Positions 42,255-50,757 are shown, numbered from the stretch's first letter. The stretch: DNA of 64,000 bases from JACQFK01 sp041482015 (GCA_041482015.1 JBGPCZ010000007.1:1-64000), one strand, 5' to 3'. Numbers and translations: made by a program. The notes: generated from the letters alone by a model not told the origin.

Positions 42255-43515
42255 AGGTCACCAGGAGCACCGCGTCGGTCCATCCCTCGGGTGCGGTGAA
42301 GGGGCGCGTGCCCGAAGCCGGGAAGGTCCCCGCGGAAAGAGTCTCGGCGGTCGCCGGGTTGATCCACCTGACGCGCGCCCCGACGGGGGCCTTGACGGAG
42401 GCCAGGTCGACGGTGACGGTCCCGCCCGACGGCAGGTAGACGATCGCCCAGTCGCGGCTCGACGAGCGGGCCGCGGCCTTCTCCCCCGCGACGCCCGAGA
42501 TCACGGCTTGGTCCGGCACGAGGGTCCACCAGTCAAGCGACCGGAAGAAGTCGCCGAGGATCTTCATCTGGCGCGAGGCCGGGGAATCGATCCAGTTCCT
42601 CCACTCGGCCGGCTTCATCCAGTTCCCGCCGTGGCCGAAGCTGTAGAAGCCGCCCGCGAGGCACGACCACCAGGCGCCGTTGCGGATGTTGAGCGGGGTG
42701 GTGCCCCCCTCGACTTCGTAGCGGGCCTCGCCGTTGACCGCCGGCTTGACCGGCCTCCGCGCGTAGTCGGCGGCGACCATCTCGTAGTTCAAATGGGTGC
42801 TCTTGAAGCTCTGCAGCGTGTTGAACGAAAGCCACGGCTCGTCGTGGATCCAGCTCGACGAGGCCGGCGAGGGATCGGGGTGGACCGTGATCCTGTGGCT
42901 TCCGCCGTCGCCTTCCGCCAGGCCGGCGGCGAGTTCGCGCACGAGAGGCAGGTAGGAGTTCTTCGCCTCGGGATACATCGACCAGATGACGTTGCGGTCG
43001 GAGCGGTAGCGGCGCCCGATCCACGCGCCCCACGCGCGCGCGTTTTCCCTCGTGATCAACTTCCCGTACTCGGGCGACTTGTGGTAGAGGCCGATGACCA
43101 GCACAAGATTCTTCTTCGCGGCGATCCGGACGATCGAATCGATCCTGGAGAAGTAGGCCTCGTTCGGAGTCGAAACGGCGTCGTCCACGAACGGCTTCTC
43201 GCCGGAGACGTTGGGCTTCTTCCCGCCGCCGACGCCGAGAAGCATGACCTGGATCGCGTTGAACCCCTTGCTTCTCCGATCCTCGAGGATCGTCTCCGCC
43301 TCCTCGACCGGGTAGGCCGTGAAGAGTTCCCAGAGGGTGTCGCCCAACCAGAAACACGGGCGGCCGTCGCCGTCGACGAAGGAGCGGTGATCCGTGCTGA
43401 TGCCGACGGGACCGGTGAACGCCCCGGGGCGGGTGACGCCGTCCGCGGGCGGTGTCGAGACCCCGGTGCTGCACGAAACGCCCGCGAGGACCAGGATCCA
43501 TAGGGACTTGTTCAT
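42241..43515 (-). CDS. Apiosidase-like (DUF4038) secreted glycosidase
   Basis: A 424-residue lipoprotein-like protein (leader ending AGVSC, Cys15). A TIM-barrel domain of the DUF4038/GH140 apiosidase-like type spans about 40-340: FWLGDTLWELF near 55-65, LYHKSPEYGK, YRSDRNVIWSMYPE and a later acidic residue in PAVNGEARYE supply likely catalytic carboxylates. A C-terminal beta domain (about 345-424) resembles the putative collagen-binding module that usually follows DUF4038. Its last codons and stop lie in palindromic repeat copy 3. A role in plant-type polysaccharide side chains is inferred. Confidence 0.75.
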   Translation of the reverse strand: MNKSLWILVLAGVSCSTGVSTPPADGVTRPGAFTGPVGISTDHRSFVDGDGRPCFWLGDTLWELFTAYPVEEAETILEDRRSKGFNAIQVMLLGVGGGKKPNVSGEKPFVDDAVSTPNEAYFSRIDSIVRIAAKKNLVLVIGLYHKSPEYGKLITRENARAWGAWIGRRYRSDRNVIWSMYPEAKNSYLPLVRELAAGLAEGDGGSHRITVHPDPSPASSSWIHDEPWLSFNTLQSFKSTHLNYEMVAADYARRPVKPAVNGEARYEVEGGTTPLNIRNGAWWSCLAGGFYSFGHGGNWMKPAEWRNWIDSPASRQMKILGDFFRSLDWWTLVPDQAVISGVAGEKAAARSSSRDWAIVYLPSGGTVTVDLASVKAPVGARVRWINPATAETLSAGTFPASGTRPFTAPEGWTDAVLLVTSTVK

Positions 43516-43545
43516 GGCGGACCCCTGCTATCCTACATTCGGCAA

Positions 43546-43574
43546 TTGCCCTGCCCGGGTGGGAACGGTATCCT
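43546..43574 (+). promoter_or_regulatory. Promoter of the SUMF1/YeeE/SQR operon
   Basis: TTGCCC (43546-43551), a 17-bp spacer and TATCCT (43569-43574); the start codon at 43582 is 7 nt after the -10, so the transcript would be leaderless. The -35 overlaps a 10-bp palindrome GGCAATTGCC (43541-43550), a possible operator. Confidence 0.4.
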
Positions 43575-43581
43575 CTCTTCC

Positions 43582-45447
43582 ATGCCTCCTCGGGACCGGA
43601 CCCTCTCCCCCCGCCCGCCGTCCCCTCGCGCCGGCGGTGCGCCGTGGATCAAGTGGGCGATCGGGGGAGGCGTCGTCCTCGTGATCGCCGTGGGGGCGAT
43701 CTGGTGGTTCACGCGCCCGCCCAAGGTCGAGGAGGTGCGGAAGGTCGTGGAGTCCACCGGGCCGGACCCCGCGCACCTGGCCCGGGTCGCCGAGCTGGCC
43801 CGCAAGATCGAGGACCTGGAGCAGAAGGGCCAGTTCGAGGACGCGCTGGAGGCTCTCAAGCAACTGGCCACGCTCGAGCCGGGCGATCCGCGACTCGCGA
43901 CGTTCAAGCCGCGCCTTGAAGAGAAGCTGGGCCGCTTCAGGGCCTGGCGAAAGGCCCACGAGCGGGCCGTGGCGGCGCAGGCCGACGCGGTGAGGAGGGA
44001 CACGGCCGCGGACTGGCAGAAGGTGATCGAGCTGTGCGCCGAGGCGGAGAAGCATGCGCCCTTGGAGGAGCAACAGCGCCTGACGAGGGACCTCGCCGCG
44101 CTGGCGCGCCAGAACTTCCACTGGGTGGGGGCGCGCGACGAGGAGAAGAAGGGGAACCTCGCGGCCGCCCTCGATCTCGTCGCCCAGGCGATCGCCGCGC
44201 GAGAGGCGCCGCCGGAGCTCGCGGTCTACAAGGCCGCGCTGGAGAAGAAGAAGCGCAAGCAGGAGTTCGACAAGGCCGCATCGCTCGCCCGGGTCGAACC
44301 GGTTTCGGCCCGCGCGTTCGAGCTCTGGAAGCAGGCGAAGACCCTTGCGGAAGATCCGAAGGACGTGGAGGAGGTCGATCGCCGGCTCGACATGTTGCTG
44401 CCGCGGGTGGACATGGCCGTGCGCGACCAGCGCTACGACGCGGCCATGAAAGCCGGCGAAGCGGCGATCGCAGCCGGCAAGCTCGACGAGGCGGAAAAGT
44501 TGTTCCGGGATGCGCGCGCCCTCAAGGGGACCGACCTCCCCGCGGACCAGGGCCTCTCGCGGGTCGAGGCCGTCCGCAAGCTGAAGGGATACGAGGCCGC
44601 GATGGCCGAGGCCCGCGCGGCGGAGGGGAAGAAGGGGTGGACCGAAGCAATCGAGGCGTACGACCGTGCGCTCAAGACGAAGCCGGGCGACCCGGCCGCC
44701 TCGGCCCGTCGCAAGGAGCTGGAAGAAACCTGGCGTCCTCCGCGGATCACGGTCGTCCTCGATGCCTCCAGCGGGGTCAAGATGGAGTTCGTCCTGATCA
44801 AGCGGGGCGCGTTCCAGATGGGCGACGCGCAGGGCCGGGCCGACGAGAAGCCTCACCAGGTCACGATTGAGAAAGACTTCTACATGCAGGTCACCGAGGT
44901 GACCCAGAAGCACTGGGAGATCGTCACCCGGACGAAGCCCTTCAACTTCAGCGGCACGCCCGACCTGCCCGCGGAAGGCATGAGCTGGATGGAGATCCAG
45001 AAATTCATGGAGAAGCTGAACGCGATGGCCGAGGAGCAGCTCAAGGGCCGGAAGGCCGGGCTCCCCACCGAGGCCCAGTGGGAATACGCCTGCCGGGCCG
45101 GGAAGACGACGCGGTTCAACTTCGGCGATGACGAGGCGCAGCTCGAGGACCATGGCTGGTTCACCCGGAACGCGGGCAAGGGCCCGCAACTGGCAGGCAG
45201 GAAGAGCCCGAACGCCTGGGGCCTCTTCGACATGCACGGCAACGTGGCCGAGTGGTGCGACGATGCCTACGCGAGCGACCCCTCGAAGGCCGCCGAGGCC
45301 GCCCTCGTCGTGGATCCGCCTCCGCCTCGCTCGATCCGCGGCGGGAGCTGGAATGACCGTTCGGTGAACTGCCGCGCGGGGATCCGGGAGAAGGACATCC
45401 CGACCAAGGGAAGCATGTTCGTGGGCTTCCGCGTCGTCCTCCGCTGA
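43582..45447 (+). CDS. Membrane-anchored TPR-like protein with C-terminal SUMF1/FGE-like domain
   Basis: A 621-residue protein. One TM helix (about 23-43) leaves most of the chain outside. Helical TPR-like repeats run from about 60 to 395, with high Lys/Glu/Ala content. The C-terminal domain (about 400-621) matches formylglycine-generating-enzyme/sulfatase-modifying-factor proteins: GAFQMGDAQGRADEKP, LPTEAQWEYACRAG, MHGNVAEWCDD and GGSWNDRSVNCRAG. The first active-site Cys of true FGE (in GGSWxC) is Asn or Asp here, so formylglycine synthesis is unlikely and a binding or structural role is more probable. It is followed 6 nt later by the first YeeE gene. Confidence 0.75.
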   Translation: MPPRDRTLSPRPPSPRAGGAPWIKWAIGGGVVLVIAVGAIWWFTRPPKVEEVRKVVESTGPDPAHLARVAELARKIEDLEQKGQFEDALEALKQLATLEPGDPRLATFKPRLEEKLGRFRAWRKAHERAVAAQADAVRRDTAADWQKVIELCAEAEKHAPLEEQQRLTRDLAALARQNFHWVGARDEEKKGNLAAALDLVAQAIAAREAPPELAVYKAALEKKKRKQEFDKAASLARVEPVSARAFELWKQAKTLAEDPKDVEEVDRRLDMLLPRVDMAVRDQRYDAAMKAGEAAIAAGKLDEAEKLFRDARALKGTDLPADQGLSRVEAVRKLKGYEAAMAEARAAEGKKGWTEAIEAYDRALKTKPGDPAASARRKELEETWRPPRITVVLDASSGVKMEFVLIKRGAFQMGDAQGRADEKPHQVTIEKDFYMQVTEVTQKHWEIVTRTKPFNFSGTPDLPAEGMSWMEIQKFMEKLNAMAEEQLKGRKAGLPTEAQWEYACRAGKTTRFNFGDDEAQLEDHGWFTRNAGKGPQLAGRKSPNAWGLFDMHGNVAEWCDDAYASDPSKAAEAALVVDPPPPRSIRGGSWNDRSVNCRAGIREKDIPTKGSMFVGFRVVLR

Positions 45448-45453
45448 TCCCCC

Positions 45454-45963
45454 GTGAGCTTCCTCCCGCCGGTGTTCTCGCGTCCATGGCCCTGGTGGGT
45501 CGCGGGGCCGGCCATCGGGGCGTTCGTCGTGATCTTCGCCGCCGCGACCCGCCGGGGCGTCGCGGTCTCCAGTGGATTCGCCACGGCCTGCGCCCGATGT
45601 TTCCCGTCCATGGCCTATTTCGCGAAGCCCTCCTTCGCGGAGTCGTGGCGGTTCCTGTTCCTGGTCGGCGTCCCGCTGGGAGGCCTCGTGGGCGCGCTCC
45701 TCTCGGGTCAACGGGGCGTGGTCACGGCGATGGGTTGCTTCGACACCTTTTTGACTTCCCGGCTGGGGGTCAAGATCGCCTTCCTCTTCGCGGGAGGGCT
45801 TCTGGCGGGGTTCGGCGCGCGGTGGGCCGGCGGCTGAACGAGCAGCCATTCGATCGTGGGGCTCGCGCGGGGCGACCGCGCAAGCCTCGTGGCCACGGTC
45901 GGGTTCATGGCCGCGGGCGCGGTCACGGCGAACGTGCTGTTCCGGCTGATCGGGAGACTCTAG
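45454..45963 (+). CDS. YeeE/YedE (PmpA-like) half-transporter, candidate selenoprotein with Sec128
   Basis: Read through the TGA at 45835-45837, this is a 169-residue membrane protein with four to five TM helices and the family signature G-A-R-W-A-G-G-[U]-T-S-S-H-S-I. The family normally has GGCTSGHG at this point, so TGA replaces the conserved Cys needed for sulfur-compound transport in YeeE. Downstream of the TGA the frame continues for 41 family-like codons (IVGLARG, FMAAGAVTANVLF) to a TAG at 45961. A strong stem-loop lies 22-49 nt after the TGA. The start is GTG at 45454, 6 nt after the SUMF1 gene. Without recoding, the protein would lose its essential last helix. It probably forms a pair with the next gene and imports thiosulfate or a related sulfur species. 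Confidence 0.8.
45860..45886 (+). other. Candidate bacterial SECIS stem-loop of the first YeeE gene
   Basis: Nucleotides +23 to +49 after the TGA fold as GGCU/AGCC, a C-A mismatch, then GCGCGG/CCGCGC, closing a 5-nt loop GGCGA that begins at +34. Distance and loop size fit the bacterial SECIS rules, and the loop begins with G. The distance from TGA to loop (33 nt) is the same as in the substrate-binding protein gene. Confidence 0.65.
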
Positions 45964-45964
45964 G

Positions 45965-46393
45965 ATGCGCCGGATTCTCTACGTCCTCTCCGGGGCGATC
46001 TTTGGATTCTTGTTGCACCAGGGCCGGGTCACGGATTACGACGCGATCGCGAACATGTTTCTCTTCCGGGAGTTCCAGCTCATGGGGGTCATGGGGACGG
46101 CGATTGCGACGGCGGCGGTGGGCTTCGCCTGGCTCCGACGTCGCGAAGGATTCGCCGCAGCGTCGGAGTTCAAGCCCAAGGCGCTGAACGCGGGCGTCCT
46201 GGCCGGATCGCTCCTGTTCGGTGTCGGATGGGCGCTCTCCGGAAGCTGACCCGGCACCGCGCTCGCCCAGGTGGGCGAGGGGAAGGTGCTCGCCGTGGCG
46301 ACGCTGGCGGGTCTCCTTGGCGGGACGTGGGCCTTCGGCGCCTGGAAGTCGCGGCCGTCGATGGCCCCGGCCCCGCCCGAAACAGAATCATAG
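45965..46393 (+). CDS. YeeE/YedE-family DUF6691 (PmpB-like) half-transporter, candidate selenoprotein with Sec95
   Basis: The second half of the two-part transporter. Reading through the TGA at 46247-46249 gives a 142-residue membrane protein with four TM helices. The context is G-W-A-L-S-G-S-[U]-P-G-T-A-L-A-Q-V-G-E-G; the family has a conserved C-P-G-T here. The frame then continues to a TAG at 46391. The ATG follows the TAG of the first half by 1 nt. A perfect 7-bp stem-loop lies just after the TGA. The terminal TAG is also the first base triplet of the TAGGAGG Shine-Dalgarno of the next gene, so readthrough should feed translation of the oxidoreductase. Both halves carrying TGA at their key Cys is very unlikely to be chance mutation. 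Confidence 0.82.
46262..46279 (+). other. Candidate bacterial SECIS stem-loop of the second YeeE gene
   Basis: CUCGCCC (46262-46268) and GGGCGAG (46273-46279) form a perfect 7-bp stem closing the loop AGGU, which starts 20 nt after the TGA and has G at its second position. An outer CACC/GGUG pairing (46255-46258 with 46285-46288) can extend it. Size, distance and loop G meet the rules for bacterial SECIS elements. Confidence 0.65.
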
Positions 46394-46403
46394 GAGGCTG
46401 GAC

Positions 46404-47570
46404 ATGGCGACGAAGACTGTCATCCTGGGCGGCGGCGTCGGCGGTGTCGTGACCGCCAACACCCTGCGGGGCCTGCTCCCCAAGGAGCACGAGATCGTCG
46501 TCGTCGAGCGCAGCCCGATCTTCCACCTCGGGGCGGCGAAGACGTGGGTGATGCTTGGCCAGAAGAAGCTCGAAGAGGTGACGCGCCGCGTCGACGCGCT
46601 CCGCGCGAAAGGGATCGCGGTCCTCGAGGAGACGGTCGAGAAGATTGACGCCGCGAAGCGCGAGGTGAAGACGTCAAAGTCCGCGCTCGCGGCGGACTAC
46701 CTCGTGATCGCGCTCGGGGCGGACCTGAACCGGGCGGCGGTCCCCGGGCTCGACCAGGCGGAGACGTTCTACACGCTGGACGGCGCGGTCAAGCTGGGGA
46801 AGATCCTCAAGGAATTCAAAGGGGGCGACGTCGTCATCCTCAACCCGAAGATGCCGATCAAGTGCCCGCCGGCGCCGTACGAGGTGGCGTTCCTGCTCGA
46901 CCACGAGTTCAAGACCGCGGGGATCCGCGAGAAGGCCCGTCTCGCCGTCTGGACAGTGGAGCCGATCCCGATGCCGACGGCGGGGCCGGCGGTGGGGGGG
47001 ATCATCAAGGAGGAACTCGCCAAGCGGGGGATCACGCTCCAGCTGCTGAAGAAGCCCAAGGCGGTGGATGGAGCGAAAAAGATCGTTTCGTTCGAGGATG
47101 GGAGCGAAGCGAAGTACGACCTTTTGATCAGCGTGCTCCCCCACGAGGCGCCGAAGGTGGTGCGGGACGCGGGGCTCGTCAATCAAGGCGGGTGGATCCC
47201 GGTCGACCCGAAGACGCTGAAGACGTCCGCCGACCGCGTCTGGGCGATCGGCGACGTGACATCGGTGCCGCTTCCCGGCAGGTACAAGCCGGACGTGGCC
47301 CTCGTGCTCCCGAAGGCGGCGGTCTTCGCCGACGCGCACGGGCGGGTCGTCGCCGCGCAGATCGCGGCCCACGCGCAGGGCAGGGAATCCGCGGAGGCGT
47401 TCGACGGCAAGGGCTTCTGCTTCGTCGAGTTCGGCGGCCATCACGCCATGGGCGGCGAGGGATCCTTCTTCGACCTGCCCAGTCCCAAGGTCGTGACGAA
47501 GGTCCCCGACCTGTCGCAGTTCGACGAGAAGCTGAAGTGGGCGGCGACGTTCCTGGAGCGGAACTTCTGA
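46404..47570 (+). CDS. sqr: Sulfide:quinone-oxidoreductase-like FAD protein
   Basis: A 388-residue flavoprotein of the SQR/flavocytochrome c sulfide dehydrogenase group. FAD-binding GGGVGG (9-14), a second ADYLVIALGA motif (97-106) and WAIGDVTSVPLP (280-291) mark the two-dinucleotide fold. Cys154 in KCPPAPYE and Cys339 in GKGFCFVEFGG occupy the positions of the redox Cys pair of SQR; the third Cys of bacterial SQRs is absent. TAGGAGG lies 6 nt before the ATG and overlaps the stop of the second YeeE gene. The context, next to PmpAB-like transporters, points to oxidation of imported or endogenous reduced sulfur to polysulfide. Confidence 0.75.
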   Translation: MATKTVILGGGVGGVVTANTLRGLLPKEHEIVVVERSPIFHLGAAKTWVMLGQKKLEEVTRRVDALRAKGIAVLEETVEKIDAAKREVKTSKSALAADYLVIALGADLNRAAVPGLDQAETFYTLDGAVKLGKILKEFKGGDVVILNPKMPIKCPPAPYEVAFLLDHEFKTAGIREKARLAVWTVEPIPMPTAGPAVGGIIKEELAKRGITLQLLKKPKAVDGAKKIVSFEDGSEAKYDLLISVLPHEAPKVVRDAGLVNQGGWIPVDPKTLKTSADRVWAIGDVTSVPLPGRYKPDVALVLPKAAVFADAHGRVVAAQIAAHAQGRESAEAFDGKGFCFVEFGGHHAMGGEGSFFDLPSPKVVTKVPDLSQFDEKLKWAATFLERNF

Positions 47571-47571
47571 A

Positions 47572-48405
47572 CTACTTCGAGGCGAAGACGAGGGCCTGGC
47601 CCCACGTGCGGGAGAGGCGATCCGCGTCGAGCGTGGGGAAGCGTCGGGCGAGCTCGGCGCGGGCGGCTTCCTCGGTGAGCATTCGATACAGGACCTGCAT
47701 CGCGAGCTCGTGAGCGGCCTTCTCGATGGCCTCGCAACGTTTTTTCAATTCGGCATGCGCGGAGCCGGGGATCTCCGGAAACTCGCGCGCCCATCGCTGT
47801 TCCACCGGGATCGCCCGCTCGGGGCCGAAGTCCTGGAAAATGGACAGCGCGCGGTTGAAGGACGCGTCCGCCGCGGGGTCGAGGCCGTCGACGGGAAGGC
47901 CCAGGTGCGTCGCGACTTCCTGGGCTTTCGACCGGGCCCTCGCGTAGTCTTCGAAGTCGCTTTGGATCGGGAACCTTCGGTTTCCGGGTCCGGCCAGGTC
48001 GACCGGAAACCGCGTGCGCACCTCTCCCGTCGACAAGGGCGGCGATACGCCCCGGCCGATGAGCACGCGATCAAAGTCCGCGAGGGCCTGCTTGCTCTGG
48101 GTTCGAAAGGGACCGTAGGACGTCCACGTGAAGACGACCCCTTTCGTACGATCGAACGAGATCCCCGATCGAACGAAGGCGAGGAAGAATCCCCCCAGCG
48201 ACAGGCCCGCCCCGACCGCGATCGTCATGATCTTGATCACGAGGCCCTCCGCGGCGCTCGAGACCCGTCGCGTGTGCTCGAAGTCCACCGTGAAACCCTT
48301 GTAGAGGAGAATCATCCCGCCGGCCAGCATCGCCAGCTTCAGCACCAGCGGGCCTGGATCCTCGTAGGTGACGTACCTCAATTCGTCCGAAGGGCTCCGT
48401 GCCAT
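47572..48405 (-). CDS. Membrane protein of unknown function
   Basis: A 277-residue protein with two TM helices (about 20-38 and 55-77) near the N-terminus, followed by a PH-like or DUF-type segment containing VRSGISFDRTKGVVFTWTS (about 80-100) and a cytoplasmic helical C-terminus rich in Ala, Glu and Arg. The start at 48405 is preferred to an upstream TTG at 48459 because it leaves a compact cytosolic N-terminus. It is convergent with and 1 nt from the end of the SQR-like gene. I do not recognise a function. The gap 48406-48516 holds no recognised signal. Confidence 0.45.
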   Translation of the reverse strand: MARSPSDELRYVTYEDPGPLVLKLAMLAGGMILLYKGFTVDFEHTRRVSSAAEGLVIKIMTIAVGAGLSLGGFFLAFVRSGISFDRTKGVVFTWTSYGPFRTQSKQALADFDRVLIGRGVSPPLSTGEVRTRFPVDLAGPGNRRFPIQSDFEDYARARSKAQEVATHLGLPVDGLDPAADASFNRALSIFQDFGPERAIPVEQRWAREFPEIPGSAHAELKKRCEAIEKAAHELAMQVLYRMLTEEAARAELARRFPTLDADRLSRTWGQALVFASK

Positions 48406-48516
48406 ACCGAACCATAGCGCGAGAAGTCGCCCCGCGTCAATCCGATCGGCGATTGCCAAGGAAGGGGACGAAGGCGGGGGGAGAAATCAGCGATCAAAGG
48501 CGGAGTCGCGGGGAGC

Positions 48517-49994
48517 TCATTCCCGCTCGTTCGCGCCGAGTCTCTTTACCGCCTCGCGCGCCGCAAGACGAACTTCGGGCTCGGGGTCCTGGAGGGCGGT
48601 GCGTAGAGCGGGCAGGGTGCCCTTGGCCTGGGGTCCCAGGCCGGCCAGGGCTTCGGCGGCGCGGAGGCGGATCAGAAGGTCCGGACTCTTGAGCGCCTCG
48701 GCGAGCACCGCGAGCGCGGCCTCGCCCTGCTTCTCCGGGGCGATCTTGAGGAGCGCCTCGGCGGCCGCGACCCGGACGTCGGCCTCCGGATCCTTGAGCA
48801 GCTTGACTCGGCCGGCACCACGGGGAGCGCCACGGCCCCGCAATCGCCCAGGAGCCGCGCTCCCGTGGCGCGCGCGCCGAAACTCCCCCGGCGCTCGTCC
48901 TCCAGGAGATTCCGGACGATCAGGCTGAGGGCTCCCTCGAGTTCCTTCGCCCGCGGGTTTATGCGGGAGAGCGCCACCATCGCCGCGCCGCATCGGACCG
49001 GCCGGAAGTCCTTGACCGTGTCGCGGGGGGTGACGGCCCAGGCGAGGGCGGGAACGGCCGGCCTGGCCCGCTCTCCCAGGTTCTGCAGGGCCTGGGCCGC
49101 GGCGAGCTGCACGAACCAGTCCTCGTCGGCGAGGGCCCGCGCCAGTCCGTCGATCGCCGCCTTGCCTTCCGGAACGATCGCCCCCAGCGCGGCGACCGCG
49201 GCATAGCGCACCTCCGGGTCCTCGTCCCGCGCCGCAAGCGTCAGCGCCGCCTCCGCCTCCCGCGCGGCGGGTCCGAGCTCGGCCAGCGCGAGCGCGGCCT
49301 GCATCCGGACGGCGGAGCCCGGATTCCGGAGTTCGGCGAGCCACGCGGAGAGCGGCCGCGTCCCGGCGGCCGGCGCGGCAGGATCGCGCGCGGGCGCCTT
49401 GTTGTTGGGCGACCTCAGGCTGTACCGGACCCACTGCGTCTCGGCGGGGTTCCGGCGGCGCCGGCACTTGACGGTCACGTCGCGGCCCCGGAGCAGGTTC
49501 GACACCGCGTCGGCCAGCTCGATGGTGGTCCCGATGAAGGCCATCTCGAAATCGTGCCGCACGGTCCCGCTCTGCCAGCCGTCGGCGGCGGGCAACGTGT
49601 GGAACCAGGTGCCGTCGAGGAAGGTCAGGCACGCTCGCTGGGCGATGAGGTTCTCGAAGTCGGCACTCGACGCGCGGGACTGGAATCGCTTCTCGCAGGA
49701 CTGGGTGAAGTGGACGGCGACGCGCCCCGGTTCCATTTCCTTGAAGGGCGCCCCCGCCTCCCAGAGGATCTGGAGCTTCAGGTCCTTGATCTCGGGCTTC
49801 CCTTTGAGCGGCTTGCCCATCTTGAACCGGAAGCCGCCCCGTGAAAGATTGACCTTTTCCACCTCGACGAGCGTGACCGTCCGGAACTCCGACACGATCT
49901 CCGGCAGGGTCACCTGCCACCCGCCGCCGTCGATGTAGGCCGGGGCCGGCGACGCCAGCAGGAGCAGGGTCGCGACGACAACGCACTTCCTCAT
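48517..49994 (-). pseudogene. Secreted HEAT-repeat gene with a single-base frameshift
   Basis: From the ATG at 49994 a signal peptide (about 1-19), a unique N-terminal domain (to about 205) and HEAT repeats (from about 215) continue to about nucleotide 48820. There the frame leaves HEAT sequence (after CGAVALPVVPA) while another frame takes up perfect HEAT repeats (VKLLKDPEADVRVAAAEA) through to a TGA at 48517. Joining the two requires adding one base, so one nucleotide appears to be missing near 48812-48822. This may be a real null allele or an assembly error. Intact, the protein would be about 490 residues. A TATAAT promoter and GGAGG site precede it, so it looks otherwise functional. Confidence 0.7.
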
Positions 49995-50047
49995 CGCGGC
50001 GGCCCTCCAAGACCGTGCCCCCTGCGCCAGGGGGTCAGACTTCCTGA

Positions 50048-50056
50048 ATTATAGCA
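50048..50056 (-). promoter_or_regulatory. Extended -10 promoter of the HEAT gene, with leader hairpin
   Basis: On the minus strand TGCTATAAT (50056-50048) is a perfect extended -10 element; the -35 is weak (TTCCTG, 18 bp upstream). The transcript leader contains a strong hairpin, CCCCCTG/CAGGGGG with a 3-nt loop (50018-50034), just upstream of the GGAGG at about 50002-50006. Confidence 0.55.
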
Positions 50057-50247
50057 GGTGACGGCTTTGCGCAGGAAGCCTGCCTCGGGGTCGTCCCGGG
50101 CTTCGAGGGTTCGGCGAGCGTTGATGCCATGAGAGGACGAGTTACGTTTTGTAACATGGGGGTGACACGCGGGAATTCCTTTTGGATTCCCTGTGCAATC
50201 CGGGGCCCTCGTCTCAATACTTCCTGTTAGCGGTTAGGGGCCATAAG

Positions 50248-50757
50248 ATGCCGGACCTGCACGAAGACTTCATGCGGAGCTACATCGCCGCGGAGCCCAA
50301 GCTCCGCGCGTTCGCGCTCGCGTGCGGACTGCCCCTCGAGCAGGTCGACGACCTCGCCCAGCAGGCGGCCCTCGTCCTCTGGCGGCGCTTCGGCGAGTAC
50401 GACCGCGCGCGCCCCTTCCTGCCCTGGGCGCTTGGCGTTACGCGCAACCTCATCCACGAGACCCGGCGCGAAGGGGCCCAGTCGCGGCGGCTCCTCGCCC
50501 CGGCCGTCGCCGAACGGCTCGCCGAGGCGTGCGCGGGCCTCGAGGAGAAGATCGACCTCCGGCGCCACGCCCTCCGCGGCTGCCTCGAGAAGCTCCCCGC
50601 TCATCACCGCGACCTTCTCGACCTGCGCTACGGCCTCGGGCTCCCTCTCGTCGAGATCGGGTCGCGCCTGAAGCGGGGGCTCTCCGCCGTCAACATGGCC
50701 CTCCACCGCGTCCGCCAGCTGCTCCTCGAGTGCGTCCATCGCGAGGCGTCGTCATGA
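50248..50757 (+). CDS. ECF-type RNA polymerase sigma factor
   Basis: A 169-residue sigma factor with region 2 (about 5-75; VDDLAQQAALVLWRRF) and region 4 (about 110-165; LPAHHRDLLDLRYGLG then IGSRLKRGLSAVNMALHRVR). The start at 50248 has AGGGG 7 nt upstream; an earlier in-frame start at 50182 would add an unrelated extension. It is coupled by ATGA to a FecR gene. The upstream gap (50061-50247) contains a short GTTAC/GTAAC repeat (50141-50155) but no promoter I can defend. Confidence 0.85.
   Translation: MPDLHEDFMRSYIAAEPKLRAFALACGLPLEQVDDLAQQAALVLWRRFGEYDRARPFLPWALGVTRNLIHETRREGAQSRRLLAPAVAERLAEACAGLEEKIDLRRHALRGCLEKLPAHHRDLLDLRYGLGLPLVEIGSRLKRGLSAVNMALHRVRQLLLECVHREASS

Noticed and set aside
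43582..45447. Formylglycine-generating enzyme for sulfatases
   Set aside because: The first active-site Cys is missing and no sulfatase gene is nearby.
5930..46393. UGA read as tryptophan or cysteine genome-wide (alternative genetic code)
   Set aside because: Many genes end cleanly at TGA (for example 3048-3050, 5151-5153), including tight TGA/ATG overlaps, so TGA is a normal stop here.
50141..50155. GTTAC/GTAAC inverted repeat upstream of the sigma gene at 50248
   Set aside because: Only 5 bp per arm; too short to claim as an operator.
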